Shown in pieces: positions 1 to 7,182 of a stretch of 64,000 nt of DNA. The stretch covers positions 433,573-497,572 of the forward strand of contig NZ_FRCY01000004.1 of the NCBI RefSeq assembly GCF_900143075.1, given 5' to 3'. The DNA is from Cyclobacterium lianum. GTDB taxonomy: Bacteria; Bacteroidota; Bacteroidia; Cytophagales; Cyclobacteriaceae. Within the stretch, counting starts at the first letter, position 1, and each line of letters starts with the position of its first letter. A program made the translations under genes and the position numbers. The notes under the pieces were generated by a model that made no database searches, was not told where the DNA came from, and worked only from the letters and a program-made list of their open reading frames with translations.

Positions 1-310
1 ACACCACCAATGCTTCGAAACTCGCGGTAATGGCGCAGCCCAGGGCCGATACCGCAAACAAAAGCGCTGACAAAAGCATCACTTTTTTCCTTCCTATCTG
101 GTCGGAAAGCTTTCCTGCCACTGCTACGCCTATTATGGACCCTACAAGTGCGCAGCCTACATACCAGCCCTGCTCAAGTGCGTTCAAATCAAATTGTGCG
201 CCCACCTGGCCGATCGTTCCGGAGATCACGGCCGTATCGTAACCAAAAAGAAATCCGCCCACCGCCGCGGTGAGGGAAAGGAACAGGATATAAAGTATTG
301 ATTTATTCAT
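1..310 (-). CDS. Sugar-porter MFS transporter, N-terminal part (runs off left edge)
   Basis: The reverse strand reads from an ATG at 308-310 to the window edge without a stop. The first ~100 residues start with a membrane helix followed by GGFLFGYDTAVISG, the helix-1 signature of the sugar-porter branch of the major facilitator superfamily (XylE/GLUT type), then a helix and DQIGRKK, which fits the loop 2-3 motif D-x-x-G-R-[RK]. It is expected to be an inner-membrane proton:sugar symporter. It follows menC with only 25 nt between them, so the two may be co-transcribed although their functions are unrelated. The C-terminal ~80% lies outside the window, so substrate cannot be guessed. Confidence 0.85.
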   Translation of the reverse strand, partial: MNKSILYILFLSLTAAVGGFLFGYDTAVISGTIGQVGAQFDLNALEQGWYVGCALVGSIIGVAVAGKLSDQIGRKKVMLLSALLFAVSALGCAITASFEALVV

Positions 311-335
311 CACCTAAGAATTTTAACAAGCAATT

Positions 336-1445
336 TCATTCCTTTCCAAAAAAATCAGGAACAGACCATGGTTTTTGTGGGGCATAAATAAGGTTTCCTT
401 TTTCGATGGTAAGGGGTGAGGGAAAATTGTTGTGATACAACTGACCCGTACCCAAACCCTGCGGCAGCTCCGGCCTCAGGGAGGAGGCCAACTGGGCTAT
501 GGCATTGAGACCAATATTGCTCTCCAGGGCAGATGTCAGCCACCAGGAGATTCCGATGTCCCCGGCAATTTCAATCCATTCCCTGCAAGCAGTTATGCCA
601 CCCAGTAAAGAGGGCTTGAGGATCAGATAGGAAGGTTTGATCTTGCGGAGCAGGCTTTCTTTTTCCTCTTTACTCCTTATACCGATCAATTCTTCGTCCA
701 GGGCAACAGGAACCGGAGATTGCCTGCACAGCTTAGCCATTGCGGCAATATTTCCAACCGGAATTGGCTGTTCGATACTGTGAATGCTGAACTCACTCAG
801 CCTTCTTAATTTCCCGAGAGCTTCCTCCGGTCCGAAGGCCCCATTTGCATCTACCCGAATGGATACCTGATCTTCCGAATAACGCTCCCGCAAAGTTTTC
901 AGAATGCCACACTCCAGATCAAAATCCAATGCGCCTATCTTCATTTTGATACAATCGAATCCAGCGTTCAGCTTTTCGTCGATTTGTTGCTGCATGAATT
1001 GCCTGTCACCCATCCAGATCAGACCATTTATCGGAATGGGTTTCTTACTGTCATAAAATGCGTTGGGGAGCAATCTTTTTTTGCCTCCGTGATGCAAATC
1101 CAGTATAGCTGTTTCCAGTCCAAACTGCAGGCTTGGAAAGGCTATCAATTCAGCAACTGATCCAATCTGCTGCAGCAACGCATCGGTATCCCGGGGAAAT
1201 GTCAGCGCTTCTACCTTTTTAATGATTTTGCGGGCTTCCTGAAGGAAGTCTCCTCGATCATCCGGGCTGAGGCCTTTAAGTGGTCCGGCTTCACCCAAAC
1301 CAATTGCATCAGGAAAAGCATCTGAAAATACAGTCAAAATATAGGTGGATTTTTCTTTTAATATCCCTCTACTGGTCCCGGCATCAAATTTAAAATCTAA
1401 GGTATAAGGATTGATACGTATGTTAACACTAAAATTATTTTCCAT
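336..1445 (-). CDS. menC: o-Succinylbenzoate synthase (menaquinone biosynthesis), enolase superfamily
   Basis: The 369-residue protein has the enolase-superfamily barrel layout: KMK at 167-169 (second Lys as acid/base), metal ligands Asp199 (RVDANG), Glu225 (EQP) and Asp250 (DEE), and Lys277 in LKPSLLGG as the opposite-face base. This is the MenC/OSBS pattern, converting SHCHC to o-succinylbenzoate in menaquinone synthesis. Dipeptide epimerases share the fold and the KxK motif, but the sequence around LKPSLLGG and the length fit Bacteroidota MenC. No other men genes are in the window. Menaquinone would feed the cbb3 respiratory chain encoded at 46473-54995. Confidence 0.85.
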   Translation of the reverse strand: MENNFSVNIRINPYTLDFKFDAGTSRGILKEKSTYILTVFSDAFPDAIGLGEAGPLKGLSPDDRGDFLQEARKIIKKVEALTFPRDTDALLQQIGSVAELIAFPSLQFGLETAILDLHHGGKKRLLPNAFYDSKKPIPINGLIWMGDRQFMQQQIDEKLNAGFDCIKMKIGALDFDLECGILKTLRERYSEDQVSIRVDANGAFGPEEALGKLRRLSEFSIHSIEQPIPVGNIAAMAKLCRQSPVPVALDEELIGIRSKEEKESLLRKIKPSYLILKPSLLGGITACREWIEIAGDIGISWWLTSALESNIGLNAIAQLASSLRPELPQGLGTGQLYHNNFPSPLTIEKGNLIYAPQKPWSVPDFFGKE

Positions 1446-1931
1446 TTTTCTGCTTTGTACTGAGCCATCCGTTTACCGGGTATGCAAAAACTTTTGATAT
1501 CGCTTATGCAGAAATGATGGGCTGAACGCGGCGGCCTAGCCTAATCCCCTGAGCTTTCAGCATTTCTGGCCTGGTGCCCGCTTATCACCCCTGCTTTCGG
1601 ACGGCATGTTTCCAAAGATGGCTATTTTCCCTGACTTTTGCAGTAAGGTAAACCGAAATTATACCATTAGGTCAATGGGTTTAGGAGCCGAATACAACAG
1701 GTCTTCTCTTGAAACCGGATAGTGAAAAAAATGCTATCTGGAAACATAATGATGGCAGGGACTGAAAAAATTGACTGAAAATATAAAGCCCGGATTCCGG
1801 ATACAAATAAATAGCCTGTACCCTAACCGGCTAATACAATTAAGCGGCAAAAGAAAATCAGGCGTAAATTTTCAATTGGAGGGAAAGGGCTATATTTGTG
1901 CGGAAATTTAGCACAAACCAATAGACGACGG
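1446..1931. other. Gene-free region between divergent menC and queA
   Basis: About 490 nt upstream of both genes. I see no convincing reading frame or RNA gene. An 8-nt inverted pair (CAGAAATG near 1508, CATTTCTG near 1560) with a long loop is present but is not a convincing structure. The right end carries the queA promoter candidate. Confidence 0.6.
1891..1898 (+). promoter_or_regulatory. Putative queA promoter -7 element (TATATTTG)
   Basis: TATATTTG matches the Bacteroidota -7 consensus TAnnTTTG exactly. A poor -33 match (TTTT, 1869-1872) sits 18 nt upstream. Transcription would start near 1905, which places the ATG at 1932 about 27 nt into the message and excludes the upstream in-frame TTG at 1896 as start codon. 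Confidence 0.5.
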
Positions 1932-3167
1932 ATGCCACTGGACCACTCCCCTAAATTACAGGACTACTTCTATGATTTGCCTGAAGAATTCATTGCTAAA
2001 TTCCCCCTCGAAAAAAGGGATGCTTCCAGGCTATTGCATTTTGAAGAAAATAGTCTCAGTCATCATCAGTTCTCGGCACTCCCTTCACTATTGCCGCCAA
2101 ACAGTCACTTGTTTTTTAACGATACCAAGGTCATACCTGCAAGAATTTTTTTTAAAAAAGCGACTGGTGCGCTAATTGAACTGTTTCTCCTCGATCCAGT
2201 CCGTCCCTCCATCCAGATCCAGCAATGTATGGAGAGTACCGGACCGGTGTTGTGGCATTGCTTGATCGGTAACCTCAAAAAGTGGAAGCAGGATGAAGTA
2301 TTGATCACGGAAATAAGCGTTGGCAACCAGGATTACCGCCTGGAAGCCATACTGGCTGACAGGGATAAAAAATACGTTCAACTCAGTTGGTCCCCCGGGG
2401 GATTGCCCTTTGCCAGCCTGGTGGAAGCTTGCGGCGAGGTACCACTTCCTCCCTACCTGAAGCGCAGGGCCTTGCCCTCTGATAAAACCAGGTACCAGAC
2501 CATCTATTCTAGAATGGATGGAGCCGTAGCCGCGCCCACCGCCGGACTGCACTTTACCGACAAGACCATCGGCGAAATCCGGGAGAAAGGGATATTGATA
2601 AATTATCTGACGCTACATGTAGGGGCAGGAACCTTTCAGCCCGTCAAGCACGGGAATGTACTGGATCATCCCATGCATCGGGAACAAATGATTTTCACGA
2701 GAGAAAATATTGAAAATTTGCTTTCAGCAAGCGGAAATATAGTAGCTGTAGGTACAACGTCTATGCGGTCGCTGGAAAGCCTCTATTGGTTTGGGGTGAA
2801 ACTATTAAAAAACGAGAGCGCCGAATTCTTCATAGACAAGTTATACCCCTACCAGCAACAAACACATTTGCCGGACAGGCATCAGAGTGTTGAGGCGGTG
2901 TTGAAGTACCTGGATAAATCGGGGATGAATCAATTGAGCGGAGCGACGGAGATATTTATTTTTCCAGGATACGATTTTAAGATTTGTAATGGTCTGATCA
3001 CCAATTTTCACCAGCCCGGATCAACCTTGATGCTTTTGGTTGCTGCATTTACCAAAAACAGGTGGCGACAAATCTACCAGGAAGCGATAAACGAGAAATA
3101 CCGCTTTCTGAGCTATGGTGACAGTAGCCTGTTGTGGTACGACAAGATCAATAACCCATCCCTCTAG
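1932..3167 (+). CDS. queA: tRNA preQ1(34) S-adenosylmethionine ribosyltransferase-isomerase
   Basis: The enzyme moves the ribosyl group of SAM onto preQ1 in tRNA to give epoxyqueuosine. Supporting segments are FNDTKVIPARIFF near residue 60, VPLPPYL, the AVAAPTAGLHFT block, LHVGAGTFQPV, and the C-terminal LITNFHQPGSTLMLL, all QueA hallmarks. At 411 residues it is longer than the ~350 of E. coli, as is common for one Bacteroidota QueA type. I start it at ATG 1932, because the in-frame TTG at 1896 lies inside the predicted promoter. Its 3' end overlaps the convergent LytTR gene by 4 nt. Confidence 0.93.
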   Translation: MPLDHSPKLQDYFYDLPEEFIAKFPLEKRDASRLLHFEENSLSHHQFSALPSLLPPNSHLFFNDTKVIPARIFFKKATGALIELFLLDPVRPSIQIQQCMESTGPVLWHCLIGNLKKWKQDEVLITEISVGNQDYRLEAILADRDKKYVQLSWSPGGLPFASLVEACGEVPLPPYLKRRALPSDKTRYQTIYSRMDGAVAAPTAGLHFTDKTIGEIREKGILINYLTLHVGAGTFQPVKHGNVLDHPMHREQMIFTRENIENLLSASGNIVAVGTTSMRSLESLYWFGVKLLKNESAEFFIDKLYPYQQQTHLPDRHQSVEAVLKYLDKSGMNQLSGATEIFIFPGYDFKICNGLITNFHQPGSTLMLLVAAFTKNRWRQIYQEAINEKYRFLSYGDSSLLWYDKINNPSL

Positions 3168-3583
3168 TCAAAACCATTGCTACCCAGTTTCTGCACACCG
3201 TTGATCAGTGTCTGGTAATAGGTTCGTCCCACAGGTACTTTTTGATTGTTCACAGTTACCTCTTTTGGTGATATCGTATTGATTTCGTCAAGGTTGACGA
3301 TGAAAGATTTGTGTATCCTCAGAAAACGTGTTGCAGGCAACATTTCTTCGAATTCCTTCAAAATATTTCTTAAGGAATAACTCTTCTCTCTCGTGACCAG
3401 TGTTGTATAATTTCCATCCCCTTTGAGGTAAATGATATTCTGGTATTTTACCTTAGTTAGGCAGCCCTTATCGCGTATAAAAATCGCATCCCTGATAAGC
3501 AGATCCTTCGATTCATTACGCTCTCCAAACAAACCATTCATTGAATGCTCTGCCAATTCCTGTATATTCTCTTTCATTCCCAT
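3164..3583 (-). CDS. LytTR-type DNA-binding regulator without receiver domain
   Basis: Of 139 residues, about 45-135 form a LytTR domain (YLKGDGNYT, then SLRNILKEFEEMLP, FLRIHKSFIVNL, VPVGRTYY), a beta-sheet DNA-binding fold usually joined to a response-regulator receiver. Here only a ~40-residue N-terminal extension precedes it, so it is a single-domain regulator with no visible phosphorylation site. No sensor kinase lies next to it. Its 3' end overlaps queA by 4 nt in convergent orientation. The target genes are unknown. Confidence 0.85.
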   Translation of the reverse strand: MGMKENIQELAEHSMNGLFGERNESKDLLIRDAIFIRDKGCLTKVKYQNIIYLKGDGNYTTLVTREKSYSLRNILKEFEEMLPATRFLRIHKSFIVNLDEINTISPKEVTVNNQKVPVGRTYYQTLINGVQKLGSNGFD

Positions 3584-3648
3584 GTTTGTAATGCTTACTG
3601 TTTTCCTGTGAAGTAAACCCAGTGAGGAATCAATTGTTTACCACCGGT

Positions 3649-3656
3649 CAAAAATA
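3649..3656 (-). promoter_or_regulatory. Putative -7 element (TATTTTTG) for the LytTR gene
   Basis: Read on the minus strand this is TATTTTTG, an exact TAnnTTTG match, 66 nt before the LytTR start. No TTTG is found at the expected -33 distance, so support is partial. Confidence 0.3.
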
Positions 3657-4164
3657 ATTCGATACCGTAAAGGGGTAATTTCGCACGGATAGAATATCGC
3701 TTGTTAATTTTCTGTACAATCATTTTTTGTACTTCAAACAGCTTGAATGTAGCCGCTGTTCAATCAACCCAAGTCATTTTTTTAGCAGAAAATCAACTGT
3801 TTTCAAATTAAAGCCTCCGGCAAAAATGGAAAAATTACAGCGGCGGGCTATTTGTTCCGGAAACAGGGAAGAAATGATAAATTGGAATAATTTTCCGCAG
3901 TATTTTTTGGTCGGAAATATAATAACCGCGTCAAAGGCGCAACTGATCAGGGAAACCTGGATCGCAATTTAAGTCCATTGGTCAGCTGCGTTTTTCCTGC
4001 GCATGTGACCGGCATGTCAGCCACTTTATGTTTTTTTGTATCACTTGCGGACATGTGGCACTTTTTCTTCTTTGAGCCTGGCATCCCCGCCATCAGATAC
4101 CAACGGACTCCTATTTACGTAACTATTATTACGCCTTTTGATATTATTTTTCTGTATTTGATTT

Positions 4165-4193
4165 TTTGAACTCAGTTTAATTAACTACATTAG
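4165..4193 (+). promoter_or_regulatory. Weak promoter candidate for the small lipoprotein gene
   Basis: TTTG at 4165-4168 is followed after 17 nt by TACATTAG (4186-4193), one mismatch from TAnnTTTG. The start would be near 4200, 26 nt before the ATG. Confidence 0.25.
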
Positions 4194-4225
4194 AAGAAAC
4201 TAATTTAAACATTAATACAACCTTT

Positions 4226-4576
4226 ATGTCTTATTTTAGAAAAATTCATTTGGTAAATATCTTCATTCTGACCTTTAGCGCATTTTTCTTCAGTTGCTCG
4301 TCTGAGGATACTGAACCCACTGCCTGCTCAGTACAGTGGGCCACTGAATTACAGGATGAGATAAATGCGCTGCAGCAAGCTGCAATAACCCACGGTCAGA
4401 CACAGACCAATGCAAGTTGTGAAAATTTAAGAACTGCAGCACGCGCTTACCTGGACGCACTAAGACCTTATGGTAGCTGTCAGGCACTTACAGGCCAGTC
4501 CCGAACAGACTGGCAGAATGCTGTCGCGGAAGCGGAGCAGCAGATAGATGATCTGGACTGTGAGATAGAAGCCTAA
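4226..4576 (+). CDS. Small lipoprotein, unknown function
   Basis: A 116-residue protein with a lipoprotein signal: basic start, hydrophobic run, then FFFSC with Cys24 as the lipidated residue followed by SSEDTEP, an acidic stretch typical of surface-sorted Bacteroidota lipoproteins. The mature part contains four further Cys (in ACS, ASC, GSC, DLDC) and regularly spaced helices rich in Ala and Gln, so a small disulphide-held helical bundle is plausible. I recognise no family. It converges with the oxidoreductase gene at 4741-6081, 164 nt away, with no clear terminator between. Confidence 0.75.
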   Translation: MSYFRKIHLVNIFILTFSAFFFSCSSEDTEPTACSVQWATELQDEINALQQAAITHGQTQTNASCENLRTAARAYLDALRPYGSCQALTGQSRTDWQNAVAEAEQQIDDLDCEIEA

Positions 4577-4740
4577 GTACTCCATCTGCACCGAGACAAT
4601 TTACGCATTTCGATATCATGGGATCTGAAAAATAAGGATCGAAAACCGGTTTCTTTTCAGGTACTCTTTTTGATGAAGAAAAAGGGATTGCATTGTCTCT
4701 TCCTGAAAGCCCCTGAAAAAAATGATTGCAGGCAAACCCA

Positions 4741-6081
4741 TCAAAAAAGCCTCTCCATGATTCGCTCGAAGATAGAGGGGTTATTTTCTTTGATCACCTT
4801 TTTGGATTCTACCGTAAAGGCTTTGGATATGAGGGAAAAGATTTCAGGCAGGGCCTCCTGATTCACTATACCCCTTTCCAAATTTTGTATCAGCTCCTCT
4901 GCTTTCCATTGGCCAGTCACAAACTGCCGGCGAAAATGTTCGGTAAACTTAATTCCCAGAGAGGCCATGCATTGGATCGAAAAATCTCGCTGGTCGTACA
5001 ACAGCCTGAACGATATTTGTCCATTTGGATGCTCCCAATAAAAGTTTTGTGTATGTTTTCCCCATTTGGTGCAAAGATCCCCATAGACTGTCCAACTCAT
5101 GCCCAAAAGATTATAGTGAACACTCCTGACCATGGGTTTGGCTGTGCCAGCGGGAAATTGAAAAAAAATATCTTTACCTGGATACCTTGCGGTTTCATTA
5201 TTCAATTCACCCGAACTCCTTTCCCCCTGTTTTTCATTACACGAGTCTTGTCCGAAAACAAATACATCCTCTAGAGCGGGAATTCTCGAAAATCGATCCA
5301 CATCAAACGTTTCCCCGGAATAAAAGGGCGTTGTTTTCAGAAACGAAAAATCGGGGAACTGGCCTTCTGCATGAACCACCTGCTGACAGGCAATCGTTCT
5401 GCCTTCGCTCAGCTCTACTCCAGAAACGTTTCCCAGATCATCGAGTAGATATCTTTCAATCTTTTGTTCAAACAAGATGTCAATGGATTTATTCTTCAAA
5501 TGCTTTGCCAGCAGACATGCTTCCTCTTCCGGCAGTAAAGCATCGGTGAAATTTTTGAGGTTACAGACCAGGTAGGTTTGGAAGCCCTCCAGGGCCAGGG
5601 ATACCACCAATGCCAGGGCAGAGAAACCGCTGCCTTCTACTACGGCAGCATTTGTACCGCCTTCATTTTTGCAATCATGCGCCTGGCCAGATTTAATTTT
5701 TCTGCGCTTTTTCTGATTTTCATGGTCTAAGACCTTTGGTCTTTTTTCGTTTACCAAAACCAAAGCATCGTAGCCTAGGGTGCCTGACGGATAGATGATC
5801 GTTTTATGTTCAAAATCAACCTGCTGTATATCCAGGGTGGTAAAATAGATCCCATAGTCTGCAGGAATTTGGTCTGGATCAACCAGATTGATTTCCAGAT
5901 TTACCTCCATCAATGCACAAAGGCTTCGGAAAAAGAACAGATCTGCGTGTGACGAGCCGATAATGGTGACCCTACCTGTTAACGGATTCTTTTGCAGCTC
6001 GCAAAGAAAAGTTGCAGCGGATCTTCCTGTGCCTATCAACACGGTATGGGAAGCATTTCTTTGATTTGAACAATTTTCCAT
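4741..6081 (-). CDS. Divergent FAD/NAD(P)-binding oxidoreductase with unusual C-terminal domain
   Basis: The 446-residue protein resembles pyridine nucleotide-disulphide oxidoreductases of the rubredoxin-reductase/NirB type. Residues 14-22 (VLIGTGRSA) give the first Rossmann loop (GxGxxA), GSGFSAL near 155 the second, and DVFVFGQDS near 280 replaces the usual VYAxGD FAD-phosphate motif. No redox-active CxxxxC pair is visible. The last ~130 residues do not look like a dimerisation domain and contain a WTVYGDLCTKW segment and a helical tail. Key glycines are partly changed, so activity is uncertain. It stands alone, transcribed away from the TonB module. Confidence 0.65.
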   Translation of the reverse strand: MENCSNQRNASHTVLIGTGRSAATFLCELQKNPLTGRVTIIGSSHADLFFFRSLCALMEVNLEINLVDPDQIPADYGIYFTTLDIQQVDFEHKTIIYPSGTLGYDALVLVNEKRPKVLDHENQKKRRKIKSGQAHDCKNEGGTNAAVVEGSGFSALALVVSLALEGFQTYLVCNLKNFTDALLPEEEACLLAKHLKNKSIDILFEQKIERYLLDDLGNVSGVELSEGRTIACQQVVHAEGQFPDFSFLKTTPFYSGETFDVDRFSRIPALEDVFVFGQDSCNEKQGERSSGELNNETARYPGKDIFFQFPAGTAKPMVRSVHYNLLGMSWTVYGDLCTKWGKHTQNFYWEHPNGQISFRLLYDQRDFSIQCMASLGIKFTEHFRRQFVTGQWKAEELIQNLERGIVNQEALPEIFSLISKAFTVESKKVIKENNPSIFERIMERLF

Positions 6082-6468
6082 ATCTTCAAAAAGTATTCAG
6101 TTTCTTAGGTTACTGGTTTTCCAAGAATCAGGCCAAAAGTATTGTCGGTCCCATTTTTACACCCCAGTAATCCGGACATCGCTTGCCATTTTGATTAACA
6201 AGTATGCTTTATTTGATCCACCATCTTAACAGCAAATAATAATTATAAGGGAATGATCCTGTCATCCGACATTTAGTAAAAAGATGCAATCTTTCTGTGG
6301 GAAAAACTGGAAGAAGCGTAGGTTCCGGCTGCATATCCGTTGAGCAGCCGGAAAAACAACTTTGTAAAATGAAAGAAATAAAATTTAAATAACTATTCAA
6401 TACGGGGGAAATTGAACTATATTTAAAAATTATAATAGCGACCGAAAAGAACGCCCTTTGATCCTACC
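6082..6468. other. Intergenic region upstream of the TonB module
   Basis: About 390 nt between divergent genes. No reading frame is convincing. TATATTTA at 6418-6425 is one mismatch from the -7 consensus and 44 nt before the ATG at 6469, but no -33 TTTG is found, so I do not call a promoter. Confidence 0.45.
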
Positions 6469-7182
6469 ATGAATAACCGACTGTTTTATATTTTAATACT
6501 TTGTTTTGTTCAGGTGAATAGCCTTATGGGGCAAAGGGAGGTTAAACCCGCATTTGTCAATCAATACGAAAAAATCATTCAATCCTATCCAGAAATACAT
6601 ACTGGTACGCAATATATAGAAACCAGAAGATCGCTCGACGGTCACCCCTATTATGCTGATGCACAAATGGAAAAGGGTTCACTTTCAATAGACGGATTTG
6701 TTTTTAACAATCTTCCCCTCCAATACGAGATATGGGATGACCTGGTCTTGTCATTCTCCGACTCCTTCAAACAAAAAATGATTTTAAACCATGCCAAAAT
6801 CGATCGATTTGTGCTGTCAGAGGGCAGCGTATTTGTCAAAAAACCTCAACCTGAAGGATACTCCTTTCACAAAAGCGGATTTTACCGGGAAATTGAGAAC
6901 GGGATAATCGGACTTTATTGCAAGCACCGTAAACAACGAAAGCAGGAAACCTCCACTGCAGAATTGATCAGAAGCTACGAAGAGGTGGAAAAATTTTTTG
7001 TGGAAATTAAAGAGCAAATGCTGCCGGTTCCGGCCAAAAGAAAGGTTTTTGCCTTACTGGGCATTGACAAAAAAATCGCAAAAAAACAATTGCGAAAAGA
7101 AGGCTTACGCTTCCGGAAACACAAAGAGGCTTACCTACAAGCTTTGGTAACCCTGGCTAATCAGAAAGAAAATAATGACTAA
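6469..7182 (+). CDS. Secreted protein of unknown function, first gene of TonB-receptor module
   Basis: A 237-residue protein with a Sec signal (hydrophobic residues ~5-20, cleavage probably after SLMGQ). Residues ~50-150 read as a beta-rich domain (GSLSIDGFVFNNLPLQYEIWDDLVL), and the C-terminal third is strongly basic and helical (KKIAKKQLRKEGLRFRKHKEAYL). I recognise no named family, although proteins of this type do occur before STN-type receptors. Its stop lies 8 nt inside the next gene, so translation is coupled to the TonB receptor. It may assist receptor assembly or signalling. That is inference. Confidence 0.75.
   Translation: MNNRLFYILILCFVQVNSLMGQREVKPAFVNQYEKIIQSYPEIHTGTQYIETRRSLDGHPYYADAQMEKGSLSIDGFVFNNLPLQYEIWDDLVLSFSDSFKQKMILNHAKIDRFVLSEGSVFVKKPQPEGYSFHKSGFYREIENGIIGLYCKHRKQRKQETSTAELIRSYEEVEKFFVEIKEQMLPVPAKRKVFALLGIDKKIAKKQLRKEGLRFRKHKEAYLQALVTLANQKENND

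Larger units (their letters stand above)
3584..4225. other. Gene-free region, AT-rich, divergent promoters likely
   Basis: About 640 nt separating the LytTR gene and a small lipoprotein gene. Short open frames on the plus strand (3727-3972, 3978-4169) lack usual starts and protein-like composition. I see no hairpin with a T-run and no RNA gene. Promoter-like elements lie at both ends. Confidence 0.5.

Noticed and set aside
1896..1931. Upstream TTG start extending QueA by 12 residues
   Set aside because: It lies inside the predicted -7 promoter element, and the family starts near the ATG at 1932.
3727..4169. Two short plus-strand frames in the LytTR-lipoprotein gap
   Set aside because: Unusual starts, no signal, no domain, and composition as expected from AT-rich noncoding DNA.
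4726..5274. 182-residue plus-strand frame
   Set aside because: It is antisense to the FAD oxidoreductase and has no family pattern or promoter.
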